From Aquiflexum balticum DSM 16537 (GTDB taxonomy: Bacteria; Bacteroidota; Bacteroidia; Cytophagales; Cyclobacteriaceae), in contig NZ_LT838813.1 in the NCBI RefSeq assembly GCF_900176595.1, forward strand, positions 2,491,001 through 2,555,000: a stretch of 64,000 bases of DNA. Direction: 5' to 3'. The stretch's first letter is position 1; the number at the start of each line of letters is the position of its first letter. This document shows, in pieces, positions 54,463-62,860 of the stretch. Under the pieces are notes generated by a model. The model was not told the DNA's origin and made no database searches. It was given only the letters and a program-made list of their open reading frames with translations. Both the position numbers and the translations under genes were made by a program.

Positions 54463-56505
54463 ATGAAAAAGATCATATCACACATATTTGTTTTCATGTT
54501 GGCATCAACGGTAGTGGCCCAAGTGGACCGTACCAAATTGCCGGAACCTGGTCCTGCACCGGAAATCAGATTTGGGGAAGCGGAATCATTTACTTTAGAC
54601 AATGGTTTAAAAGTTTTTTTAATCCAAAACGAAAAACTCCCGAGGGTTACCTATACGCTAATTTTGGACCGAGATCCGATTTTGGAAGGAGAAAAATCCG
54701 GAATGCTTGGTTTTGTAGGTAACATGATGACAGCAGGTACGAAGAACAGGTCCAAAGAAGAGTTTAATGAAGAAGTAGATTTTCTTGGAGCCCGAATTTC
54801 AGGTAGTTCGACTTCGATTTCAGGATCAACTCTAACAAAACATAAGGAAAAAGTAATGGAATTGATGGCAGATGTGTTGTTCAATCCAGTTTTCCCTGAA
54901 GAGGAATTAGCAAAGCTTAAAACCCAAACCAAATCGGGTCTTGCACTTGCCAAAAACGATCCGAATTCCATTTCATCAATATTGACTTCTAAATTAGTCT
55001 ATGGGAATAACCATCCCTACGGAGAAATAGAGACGGAAAAAACTGTAGATAATGTCACAGTTGAGGATATCAAATCCTACTACAGTACGTATTTCAAGCC
55101 TAATATTGCCTATCTGGCAATTGTTGGAGATATGGATTTGCCTACGGCCAAAACTTTAGTGGAAAAGTATTTTGCAGGATGGGTAAGTGCTGAAGTTCCG
55201 ACACATTCTTTTGAAAAGCCTAATACTCCTGAAAAAAATATAGTAGCGTTAGTAGACCGATCAGCTTCGCAGCAATCTGTAATTGAAGTGACGTATCCTT
55301 TGGATAATTTCCTGACTTCCGAGGATTATCTTCAAAGTAGAATCTTGGGATATGTTTTAGGGGGCGGATTTGCCGGACGACTTCTTCAAAATTTAAGGGA
55401 AGATAAAGGCTGGACCTATGGTGCATCTGCAAATTTCGGTTCTGATGATCTGATTGCCAGATTCTATGCCGGTTCGAGTGTAAGGGGATCTGCTACAGAT
55501 TCTGCAATTCATGAAATCATCTATGAAATCAGAAATCTGAAGGAAAATGGTGTCAAAGAGGATGAATTGAAGGGTGCTAAATCTGCACTAAGTGGCTCTT
55601 TTGCAAGATCATTGGAGAGTCCTGCAACCATCGCAAACTTCGCTATAAACATGGAAAGGTACAATTTGCCTTCAGATTACTACAGCACTTACCTTCAGAG
55701 GTTAAATGATCTTAGCATAGAACAAGTAAATGCTTCCGCAAAAAAACTTTTGAAACCTGACAACATGTATATCACCGTGGTAGGTAACGGATCGGAAATT
55801 CAGGAGGGCTTGATGGCTTTTGGAGAAGTGAAGAGATTTACCAATGCTGGCGATCCTGAAGTGCAAATTGCCATGAATTCCGAAATCACCGCTGAAATGG
55901 TTTTAGATGACTATATTCTGGCTATTGGCGGTGAAGAAAAAGTAAGGACTATCAAATCATCAAAAATCGAGTCTGTTGCAGAAATTCCAGGAGTAAAATT
56001 GAATATCAATTATTTGTATGATGAAAATGCACATGCTTTTTCCAATAAAATAATGGCCATGGGCAATGTCGCTATACATACGCTTATAAAAGGTGGAAAG
56101 GCCACAGTTACAGCAGGAGGTCAGACCCAGGAACTTTCAGATGTGCAATATGAAGCAGCAAAGATGAATATGTTTATATTCCCTGAATTGCACTATGAGG
56201 ATTTGGGTTATAGCATTACACTAGAAGGTATAAATGATGTCGAGGGTCAAAATGCGTATAAAGTCATCATTTCCAATCCCACTGGAGCGAAGCAAATTAA
56301 TTATTACGCTGTAGATTCAGGTTTGAAAATAAAAAGTGAAAGTACGGATGCCGGAGAAATATTCTATTCGGAATATCAGGATATTGAAGGAATCAAATAT
56401 CCCATGATGTCCACGCTTAAATCCCCCATGATACCTGTTCCCTTAGAAGCTAAGGTTGAAAAGATTGAATTCAACGTTGCAATTGCGGAAGGGGAAATGA
56501 ATTAA
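54463..56505 (+). CDS. Secreted M16-like partner lacking the zinc motif, with extra C-terminal domain
   Basis: A 680-residue exported protein. Signal peptide ends at VVAQ. Residues about 30-440 are an M16 fold, but the HxxEH position reads GFVGNMMTAG, so it cannot bind zinc. The family's R/Y substrate-binding region is kept (GGGFAGRLLQNLREDKGWTYGAS about 307-329), as in the alpha-type partner of M16 heterodimers. Residues about 465-680 form an extra domain (DDYILAIGGEEKVRTI, MFIFPELHYEDLGY, YYAVDSGLKIK, YSEYQDIEGIKYPM) that is homologous to the next gene's product, a lipoprotein-carrier-like beta sheet. The partner role is inferred from order and motif loss. Confidence 0.88.
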   Translation: MKKIISHIFVFMLASTVVAQVDRTKLPEPGPAPEIRFGEAESFTLDNGLKVFLIQNEKLPRVTYTLILDRDPILEGEKSGMLGFVGNMMTAGTKNRSKEEFNEEVDFLGARISGSSTSISGSTLTKHKEKVMELMADVLFNPVFPEEELAKLKTQTKSGLALAKNDPNSISSILTSKLVYGNNHPYGEIETEKTVDNVTVEDIKSYYSTYFKPNIAYLAIVGDMDLPTAKTLVEKYFAGWVSAEVPTHSFEKPNTPEKNIVALVDRSASQQSVIEVTYPLDNFLTSEDYLQSRILGYVLGGGFAGRLLQNLREDKGWTYGASANFGSDDLIARFYAGSSVRGSATDSAIHEIIYEIRNLKENGVKEDELKGAKSALSGSFARSLESPATIANFAINMERYNLPSDYYSTYLQRLNDLSIEQVNASAKKLLKPDNMYITVVGNGSEIQEGLMAFGEVKRFTNAGDPEVQIAMNSEITAEMVLDDYILAIGGEEKVRTIKSSKIESVAEIPGVKLNINYLYDENAHAFSNKIMAMGNVAIHTLIKGGKATVTAGGQTQELSDVQYEAAKMNMFIFPELHYEDLGYSITLEGINDVEGQNAYKVIISNPTGAKQINYYAVDSGLKIKSESTDAGEIFYSEYQDIEGIKYPMMSTLKSPMIPVPLEAKVEKIEFNVAIAEGEMN

Positions 56506-56513
56506 GAAAAAAT

Positions 56514-56539
56514 AAAAAGAGGGCTTTGACCCTCTTTTT
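56514..56539 (+). terminator. Rho-independent terminator
   Basis: AAAAAGAGGG / CCCTCTTTTT with a 6-base loop, T-rich end. Separates the M16 pair from the next gene. Confidence 0.85.
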
Positions 56540-56577
56540 ATCTATCCAATCAATCAATTCAACACAAATCAATTTCC

Positions 56578-57330
56578 ATGAAAAAACTTGGGTTATTCGC
56601 AGCAATATTGACAGTAGGAACACTTCAAGTCACAGCAATGGCTGGCTCTGAAGATCTGGTAAATTCAGGGCTTGCTTCAAAGATCAGAGTTGAACTCAAG
56701 AATGGCGAAACAGATCCTGCTGAGGTTATTTCAAAATACATCAAAGCTGTAGGAGGTAAAGAAAAAATCTCTAAAATCCTGAATTCAGTCAGGGTAATGG
56801 AAGCTGATTTTCAAGGAAACATTATTCTGATGAAAGGAATCAGTGATCAACAAAACGGCCGAATGATGCAAGAGACCAGTGTGATGGGAAATGTGGTCCA
56901 AAAAACCATTGTCGTCAACGGTGAGGGAACAATCTCAACAATGGGGCAGGAACAAGCCATTACTGAAGAAATGATGCAAATGATAAAATCCCAGATGTAT
57001 CTTTTTCCAGAGGGGCATTATGAGGAAATGGGATTTGGTTTGGAAATCAGAGGAACAGAAAAGATCAGTGGAGAAGATGTGCATGCCTTGGTCATCACTT
57101 TTCCAAACGGGATGAAAATCATGGAATATTACAGTGTTAGGAGTGGTTTGAAATTAAAAACCAGTTCAGACGCAACAGGCGACATTGATTATTCCGATTA
57201 TCAGGAAGTCGATGGAATTTTGATTCCAATGACATTGACCATCACTAATGCCATGTTGCCGACAGCCTTGGAAGGAAAAGTCACGTCAATCCTTTTCAAT
57301 CAGGAATTGACGGATGCGGATTTTAAATAA
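56578..57330 (+). CDS. Exported protein homologous to the M16 partner's C-terminal domain
   Basis: A 250-residue exported protein (signal peptide about 22 residues). From residue 45 it parallels the C-terminal domain of the preceding M16-like protein: ISKYIKAVGGKEKIS, MYLFPEGHYEEMGFGL, YYSVRSGLKLKTSS, YSDYQEVDGILIPM. The fold is likely the LolA/LolB-like curved sheet used by carriers of lipid or lipoprotein. It probably arose by duplication of that domain or the reverse. Function not known. Confidence 0.75.
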   Translation: MKKLGLFAAILTVGTLQVTAMAGSEDLVNSGLASKIRVELKNGETDPAEVISKYIKAVGGKEKISKILNSVRVMEADFQGNIILMKGISDQQNGRMMQETSVMGNVVQKTIVVNGEGTISTMGQEQAITEEMMQMIKSQMYLFPEGHYEEMGFGLEIRGTEKISGEDVHALVITFPNGMKIMEYYSVRSGLKLKTSSDATGDIDYSDYQEVDGILIPMTLTITNAMLPTALEGKVTSILFNQELTDADFK

Positions 57331-57345
57331 AGCTTAAAAATTTTG

Positions 57346-57391
57346 ATAGACAAAAAAGGCTTTCCATTTCAGGGAAGCCTTTTTTGTCTAT
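57346..57391. terminator. Bidirectional terminator with 17-bp stem
   Basis: A perfect 17-bp stem: ATAGACAAAAAAGGCTT (57346-57362) and its complement (57375-57391), loop of 12. Its A-tract on one side and T-tract on the other let it end transcripts of the plus-strand gene and the convergent M61 gene. Confidence 0.9.
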
Positions 57392-57399
57392 TAAGTTCA

Positions 57400-58917
57400 T
57401 TATTTCCCGATAAGTACACTGAGAGTTGATTTGGGGTTTTTCTTGGTTAGCAGCGTGAATTTTGGGAAAAACATTTTTTGACTCTTTATGATATTGATAT
57501 TTATGATTTTTCCCAATCTTTCTATTTTGAGATTAACTTGATCAGCGGTTGTATTATCAACATATTCAAGAATCCGGTCATTTTTCATGAGGATTGTGTA
57601 TGCTTCAGAATCTGGATGAAGTTGGGTAATGATTCCTGAGTCTTCTTTTCGTATTCCAAAGAAATGAAGAAGATCATTGTTTTCGAAATTTTCCAAGATT
57701 TCAATATTTATATCAGCCAGCAAATTTTTTAAAAGTGGAAGTAAGTCCTTTTCCCCATAAACAAAATTTTGGAAGAAGGATTTTATAAATGCTTTATCCC
57801 TGGAGTGGAGAATTACCAGTTTTTCAAAATCCTTTAAACAATAACCGATTTCAGCTTTTCCGAATTGAATCCACATATCCTTCATTACCTTTTCAAGCGA
57901 AGATTCAAATGATGTCAATATCAGGTCCAAGCAAAGGGAAATCAATGCGCCACGGTTGTAGATGCTCACTTTTTTTTCAGGAATACCAGCTTTATATCCA
58001 TCAAGCCAAAGGTCAAAGCTGGATTGGACGATAGATTGATGCTGCCACCCAAAACTGTCAAATTCTTTCTGAATTTGTTTTTGTAGGATTAGGAGGTATT
58101 CTTCCAGATTAAAATACCCTGACTTTAGCAAATAGTGATCTCCCATATAGGTGGTCACTCCTTCCATGACCAGGCCTTCCTCCAAATAGACTTCTTTGGA
58201 AAGATCATAGGGAAGAATGCCTTTTGGTCTTATTCTGCAGACATTCCAATAATGGTAAAGTTCATGAGAACTCACACCTACCAATTCATCCATTTGAGTT
58301 TTGTCCTTCAAGCTTTCGGCCGGACCAAATGTGATTACAGTTGAATCCCGATGTTCTACTCCATGATAATGTCTATAAGGAAGTAGTTGAATTATAAAGT
58401 GATAATCTTTGCTTGAAAAGTCACCGTACGCCTCTATTTGATTTTTTGTGAAAGCTTTGAATGTGGATTTTAGATCAGCTAAATCAAAATGGATTTCGCC
58501 ATTGAACCACAAATGGAAAGTGGAATTGCCCACTTTATAGCTATCATATTTCAAATCAGGACTAGCTAAAAGTGGACTATCCATCAAATGCTGGAAATTC
58601 TCTGCCTCCCAGAAATGCTGGGATAGTTCAGGTAGGGATGTAGCTACATAGCAGTTTTTTTCTAACTCAATTCGGATTTGGATCTGCTCACTTTTTCTTT
58701 CTTGGATATCAAAGATGAAATTGCTGAAATTAAGGTAGAGTTGCCTGTCGTCAGACCAACAGCCTCCGGCATCCATTTTACTACAATAATACTCATAGTG
58801 AACTTCATATATGCCTTGACTTTTGGTTTGGAATTCCCATAAGTCCTTACTTGATTTTCTCCACAAAAAATCTTCTTCCTGGAACTTCACCCTAAATCCT
58901 TTTAAATTTTGGGCGTA
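57400..58917 (-). pseudogene. M61 glycyl aminopeptidase-like gene, 3' part (split by IS)
   Basis: The C-terminal 505 codons of an M61-family metallopeptidase. It holds GVEHRDSTV, the zinc motif SSHELYHYWN (about residue 206 counted from GTG 58890) and EEGLVMEGVTTYMGD with the third ligand glutamate; the C-terminal part is a PDZ-like domain (about 400-496). The frame is open back to the IS junction at 58917 and reads YAQNLKGFR before the GTG at 58890, so that GTG is only an internal valine. The N-terminal 45 codons lie beyond the IS at 60319-60453. A shortened protein from GTG 58890 would lack the first part of the N-terminal sheet and is probably non-functional. Confidence 0.85.
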
Positions 58918-58960
58918 GGTACTATCTTTAAAATCAAGATTATTTTAATTTTTTTTACCT

Positions 58961-60106
58961 TTACGATACCGGAGAGGAAGCATACAGTGATCGTTCACTT
59001 GGATGTTTACCTTGTGTAGTGCCGACTTGATCGGCACTATTTTTTTCAGCTTTTTCAAAGCTGACCGGAGAGGGAAGCTCCAGCTCCTGTTCTTTGGATA
59101 TTTCGGGTTGATAATCCTCAATAAACGGCATATTGTTTTTCCATAATGCATAGATGGTAGTTAGGATTTTCTTTTGGACAGCCACATAGCTTTTCATTTT
59201 CAAGCCATGCTTTTCGAAAGTGCGGTTGAATAAGTTGTAGAAAGGTTTGACCTGATAGGTTATTGTCTGGAATGCCGGCATGAACATCGCGCGCCTTATC
59301 CTTGAGTTTCCTTTTTTTGAGATCCTGGTTTTTCCGTTGGTTTTTCCGGATTGGTTTTCGACGACATCATATCCGCAATAGCTTACCAGCTGTTTGTTGT
59401 TTTCAAAAAGTTCAAAGCCGTTGGTTTCGGCCAAAACTATTGCCGCTGTAAGGATACCCACTCCTTTGATCGAACAGATATTCCCGACCTTGCCCCATAC
59501 TTCTGCCTTGGATTGGAGGTGGTTTTTGATTGTGGATTCAAGCTGTTCTAGCTGTTTATCGATCAGTTTGATCATGTTTTCCAACTGCTTTTCAACTGCC
59601 TTGGAAGAATACATGCCGTTTTTAATGGCATGGAGCTGATTTCTTGAAGCTGTCTTTTGTTCCTGCAGGCTCTGGTGATGCCTGGTCAGGGAACGGAGTT
59701 CATAGAAAAACCTGCCAAACGGCGACCAGGGAGACAGGCATTGCTCGGCTCCCATCTGAGCCAATCCCCGGGCATCGATCGTGTCGTTTTTAGATTTATT
59801 TCCAAGTGAGCGAAGATAGTTTTTCGCCTTGGTAGGCAAAACCACAGATACAGAATAGCCCTTTTCAAACAGGTACAAAGCACAGGTTTCATGGTAATTC
59901 CCCGTAGCTTCCATACAGATTACCAAAGGGACGTTTTCATCCTTTCGGTTTTTTTTGATCCAAGAATCCATCGATTTAAAACCGGTTTTTGAATTTGGGA
60001 AAGTCTGGGTGGATTTCACCGTTACTTTTTGACCTTTATCTATGGAAGATAAGCAGCCATTGATAGATTTACTAGAAACATCCAGTCCGACAGAATATTT
60101 TAACAT
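58961..60106 (-). CDS. IS110-family transposase (DEDD recombinase)
   Basis: A 381-residue transposase of the IS110 family. The N-terminal RuvC-like DEDD domain shows SVGLDVSSKSINGC (first aspartate, residue 9), VICMEATGNYHET (glutamate about 66) and NKSKNDTIDARGLAQMG (DxxD about 108-112). The C-terminal Transposase_20 domain has SIKGVGILTAAIVLAETNG (about 215), YCGYDVVENQSGKTNG and KKGNSRIRRAMFMPAF, including the conserved serine of the SG/NSRIRR region. The element's enzyme uses an RNA-guided recombination mechanism in the relatives studied. All motifs are intact, so the element may be active. The tail is rich in charged residues and disordered. Confidence 0.93.
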   Translation of the reverse strand: MLKYSVGLDVSSKSINGCLSSIDKGQKVTVKSTQTFPNSKTGFKSMDSWIKKNRKDENVPLVICMEATGNYHETCALYLFEKGYSVSVVLPTKAKNYLRSLGNKSKNDTIDARGLAQMGAEQCLSPWSPFGRFFYELRSLTRHHQSLQEQKTASRNQLHAIKNGMYSSKAVEKQLENMIKLIDKQLEQLESTIKNHLQSKAEVWGKVGNICSIKGVGILTAAIVLAETNGFELFENNKQLVSYCGYDVVENQSGKTNGKTRISKKGNSRIRRAMFMPAFQTITYQVKPFYNLFNRTFEKHGLKMKSYVAVQKKILTTIYALWKNNMPFIEDYQPEISKEQELELPSPVSFEKAEKNSADQVGTTQGKHPSERSLYASSPVS

Positions 60107-60129
60107 AGGATAGAAGGTTTATAAAAACA

Positions 60130-60295
60130 GTATCCCCTCTTGTTCTTAACTCATCGTTATGGAGCATTGAAGGAGTTCTTCATGCCTGGGTACTATTCAG
60201 ATTCGAAGAGGAAAAAATAAAGGTGTGATCCCTACACCGCAGTATCAGCATTGCTGTACTTAATTTGCAAATCAGGCTACACCTTTATTCTGTTT
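60130..60295 (-). ncRNA. Predicted IS110 bridge RNA
   Basis: The non-coding end of the IS, read on the minus strand, has two stem-loops, each with a large internal loop capped by a small hairpin. Loop 1: outer stem AATAAAGGTGT / ACACCTTTATT (60279-60289 with 60216-60226), cap GTACAGC-AAT-GCTGATAC. Its 5' side contains GCAAATT (60262-60268), identical to the left target; its 3' side contains GGTGTAG (60232-60238), complementary to right target CTACGCC with one G-U pair. Loop 2: outer stem CCTCTT / AAGAGG (60206-60211 with 60136-60141). Its 5' side has ATAGTACC (60189-60196), identical to the element's right end; its 3' side has GATGAG (60150-60155), whose last five bases complement core plus left end (CTCAT). 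Folded by eye. Confidence 0.7.
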
Positions 60296-60318
60296 TTTGG
60301 TTCAGTTTAAAGATATGA

Positions 60319-60453
60319 ATTTGCCAATTCATATCTTCCGGGACGCCATGCAGGCAATTGAAGGTGAATTGTTTCATTTTCACTACATCTCAATGAAAGA
60401 TGAACCTGAATAAATTGGGAGGGGATTGATTTTCTGAAAATGGAATAAATCAT
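60319..60453 (-). pseudogene. M61 peptidase gene, 5' part (split by IS)
   Basis: 45 codons from ATG 60453, too short for ordinary gene finding. It reads MIYSIFRKSIPSQFIQVHLS, then TIHLQLPAWRPGRYELAN, which is the typical N-terminal sheet of M61 peptidases (family form L-P-x-W-x-P-G-x-Y). Beyond codon 45 the frame enters the IS and stops at TAA 60309-60307. Joining AAT (60321-60319) to TAC (58917-58915) restores ELAN-YAQN in one frame and a protein of about 550 residues, normal for M61. Confidence 0.85.
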
Positions 60454-60495
60454 TTACCTTGGGGTTTTGATTTATAACAAAAGTAATTCCCAGGT

Positions 60496-60526
60496 TTGTA
60501 AATAAAAAAAAGCTATCTATCTTTGC
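60496..60526 (+). promoter_or_regulatory. rpmH operon promoter, Bacteroidota type
   Basis: TTTG at 60496-60499, exactly 19 bp, TATCTTTG at 60519-60526. Full consensus match. It leaves a leader of about 60 nt before rpmH. Confidence 0.85.
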
Positions 60527-60593
60527 AATCCTTTTGAGGGGGAACCTTTGGGGATTGAATTAGGAAAGCAAAAAATATTTAAAAGATAGCGTC

Positions 60594-60752
60594 ATGAAAA
60601 GAACATTTCAGCCTTCTCGTAGAAAAAGAAGAAACAAGCATGGATTCAGACTTAGAATGTCTACAGCCAATGGAAGAAGGGTATTGAAATCCAGAAGAGC
60701 AAAAGGTAGACATAAACTTACTGTTTCTTCTGAGAAAACATTGAAGAAATAA
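60594..60752 (+). CDS. rpmH: 50S ribosomal protein L34
   Basis: A 52-residue basic protein: [20 protein letters not shown], then [20 protein letters not shown], the universally conserved L34 sequence, with a short SSEKTLKK tail. A structural protein of the large ribosomal subunit. First gene of the operon, 30 bp before rnpA, the usual rpmH-rnpA order. Confidence 0.98.
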   Translation: MKRTFQPSRRKRRNKHGFRLRMSTANGRRVLKSRRAKGRHKLTVSSEKTLKK

Positions 60753-60782
60753 TTTCCTGCATTAATTTTCGTATTTTTATAC

Positions 60783-61187
60783 GTGAATCACTATGCGATG
60801 AAATACGGGCTTAAGAAGAATGAAAGATTACATTCTCAAAAGTTGATCAAGGAACTTTTTGATAAAGGTTCCTCTTTTTTTTTATATCCATTTAAAGTAA
60901 TGGTCCTTGAAAATGATTCTGATGATTCGGAAACCATTCAGGTACTTTTTTCCGTTTCAAAGAAAAAGATCAAAAAGGCAGTTCATAGAAACCTGATAAA
61001 AAGGAGAATGAAGGAAGCTTACAGGCTGAACAAGGATATCCTCACAGCCCCCCAAGGAATTAATAAATCAATTGCCCTGATTTATGTTTCCTCTGAAATC
61101 TCAACATTTGAGGTCATTCAAAATAAAATATGTAAAATTCTGTCCAAGGTTGAAGAATTGTCAAAATCCAGAAAAACTGATTCATGA
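60783..61187 (+). CDS. rnpA: Ribonuclease P protein component
   Basis: Up to 134 residues. The protein subunit of RNase P, which matures tRNA 5' ends. The family signature is present: LFSVSKKKIKKAVHRNLIKRRMKEAYR (about residues 56-83, the RNR motif region). GTG at 60783 and ATG at 60798 are both possible starts; the ATG gives the more typical N-terminus (MKYGLKKNERLHSQKLI). Overlaps the peptidase gene by 4 bp. Confidence 0.93.
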   Translation: MNHYAMKYGLKKNERLHSQKLIKELFDKGSSFFLYPFKVMVLENDSDDSETIQVLFSVSKKKIKKAVHRNLIKRRMKEAYRLNKDILTAPQGINKSIALIYVSSEISTFEVIQNKICKILSKVEELSKSRKTDS

Positions 61188-62860
61188 AGTATTTTAATAA
61201 AAAACCGGTTCTCGTTATTTTAATAGCACTACTTTCAATAGGCCTGCTCTTTTCATTTGTCAACAAAAATGATAAGCTATTTGCCATTGCCAAAAATCTC
61301 GACATCTTCGCTTCCCTTGTGAGGGAGCTTGATTCTTATTATGTAGACGACATTGATGCAGAGCAACTTGTCACAATAGGGATCAATGCTATGTTGGAGG
61401 AACTCGATCCATATACAGAGTTTATTCCTGAAGAAAATTCTGATGATTTCAGGTTCTTAACCACAGGTGAATACGCCGGAGTAGGGGCATTGATCGGAAA
61501 TAGAACAGGCGTCAATATGATTTTGATGCCTTATAAAGGCTTTCCAGCCCAATCAGGAGGTTTACGCATAGGGGATCAGATTTTAAAAGTAGATACTGTG
61601 GACGTTTCTGAAAAACTCACTTCTGATATTTCCAAGCTATTAAAAGGCCCTGCCAACACTTCCGTTTTGGTCCAGGTCAAGAGGGGAGTGGATACACTTT
61701 CTTTTGATATCACAAGGAAAAAGATTGTTATCAGTAATGTGCCCTTTTATGGAAAAATTGATGACAATACAGGTTATATAAAACTTTCAGATTTCACTAC
61801 TAATGCGGCAGCTGATGTGAGATCTGCTTTTTTGGATTTGAAGTCTCAGGGAATAACAAGATTGGTTTTGGATGTTAGAGATAATCCGGGAGGAATTTTA
61901 AAAGAAGCAGTTGATATAGTAAATCTTTTTATCCCAAAGGGAAAAGAAGTGGTCAGGACGATAGGTAAATTGGAAAGCGTTAATTCTGTATATAAGACTA
62001 CCAAATCTCCAGTAGATAAGGATATACCATTGGTGGTTTTGATAAATGAGAGAAGTGCGTCAGCTGCTGAGATTGTAGCAGGAGCTTTGCAGGATTATGA
62101 TAGGGCCATTCTGGTCGGAAGAAAAACTTTTGGAAAAGGGCTCGTGCAAACGACTATACCTCTTTCTTACAATTCCCAAATCAAAGTGACCACTGCTAAA
62201 TATTATATCCCAAGTGGAAGGTGCATCCAAGCAATTGATTACAGTAAGAAAGATGAGAATGGTCTTTCCAATTCGATACCGGATTCTTTAAGAAATGAAT
62301 TCAGGACAAAAAATGGAAGGATTGTTCTTGACGGTGCAGGTATTGAGCCTGATAAGAAAATTGATTCCAAGAATTTCGCACCCATAACTTATAGTCTTGT
62401 TGCAAGGAATCTTGTTTTTGAATTTGGCAATGAATTCTTTATTGAAAATAAGGAAATAACCGGCCCTCGGGAATTTCAAATATCTGATGCACTTTATGAG
62501 GACTTTGTGAGTTGGTTGGATGGAAAAGAGTATGATTATACTACTTATGTCGAAAAGACTTTGGAAGATCTTGAGAAGTATGCCGAGAAGGAAAAGTTTT
62601 TTGATGATATCAAATTGACCATTGAAGAATTGAAGGCAAAAGTAAGTCATAATAAAGAGCAGGATTTGGTAACCTTCAAGGATGAGATAAAGGATGCTTT
62701 AAGGGAAGAAATTATTTCCAGATATTTCTACCAGGAAGGCGTCATTGAAGCATCCTTGATGAATGATGCTGACATAAATTCAGCTTTGGCAATCCTAAAA
62801 AGCGATTCTGAAATCAGCAATATTCTTATGGCATCTTCAAAGATGCTTGATTCTAAATGA
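61184..62860 (+). CDS. S41 C-terminal processing peptidase
   Basis: A 558-residue exported serine peptidase of the CtpA/Prc type: N-terminal membrane anchor (about 8-26), a PDZ domain (about 85-165, GLRIGDQILKVD) and the S41 core, with VLDVRDNPGGILKEAV (about 225) and catalytic NERSASAAEIVAGALQD (serine about 291) followed by GRKTFGKGLVQ (lysine about 316). It trims C-termini of exported proteins. Its position inside the rnpA operon with 4-bp overlaps on both sides is a Cytophagales-type arrangement. Confidence 0.93.
   Translation: MKYFNKKPVLVILIALLSIGLLFSFVNKNDKLFAIAKNLDIFASLVRELDSYYVDDIDAEQLVTIGINAMLEELDPYTEFIPEENSDDFRFLTTGEYAGVGALIGNRTGVNMILMPYKGFPAQSGGLRIGDQILKVDTVDVSEKLTSDISKLLKGPANTSVLVQVKRGVDTLSFDITRKKIVISNVPFYGKIDDNTGYIKLSDFTTNAAADVRSAFLDLKSQGITRLVLDVRDNPGGILKEAVDIVNLFIPKGKEVVRTIGKLESVNSVYKTTKSPVDKDIPLVVLINERSASAAEIVAGALQDYDRAILVGRKTFGKGLVQTTIPLSYNSQIKVTTAKYYIPSGRCIQAIDYSKKDENGLSNSIPDSLRNEFRTKNGRIVLDGAGIEPDKKIDSKNFAPITYSLVARNLVFEFGNEFFIENKEITGPREFQISDALYEDFVSWLDGKEYDYTTYVEKTLEDLEKYAEKEKFFDDIKLTIEELKAKVSHNKEQDLVTFKDEIKDALREEIISRYFYQEGVIEASLMNDADINSALAILKSDSEISNILMASSKMLDSK

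Larger units (their letters stand above)
58917..60319 (-). mobile_element. IS110-family insertion sequence
   Basis: About 1.4 kb inserted in an M61 peptidase gene. The ends were set from the host gene: minus-strand host sequence stops at GCAAATT (60324-60318) and resumes at CTACGCCC (58918-58911). Short inverted ends are visible: ATCTTTAAA near 60305-60314 and TTTAAAGAT near 58924-58933. One transposase gene (58961-60106) and a 212-bp non-coding end upstream of it, which holds a bridge-RNA-like structure. Ends are certain to within about 2 bp because the core bases are shared. Orientation: transposase start faces the 60319 end. Confidence 0.88.

Noticed and set aside
58888..58890. GTG as true start of a 496-residue M61 protein
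   Set aside because: The frame continues upstream with family-conserved residues (YAQNLKGFR) to the IS junction, and the real 5' end lies beyond the IS.
60268..60273. GATTTGC next to GCAAATT read as a plain palindrome
   Set aside because: The local self-complementarity is real, but the positions match target guide placement inside a larger stem, so the bridge RNA reading explains more.
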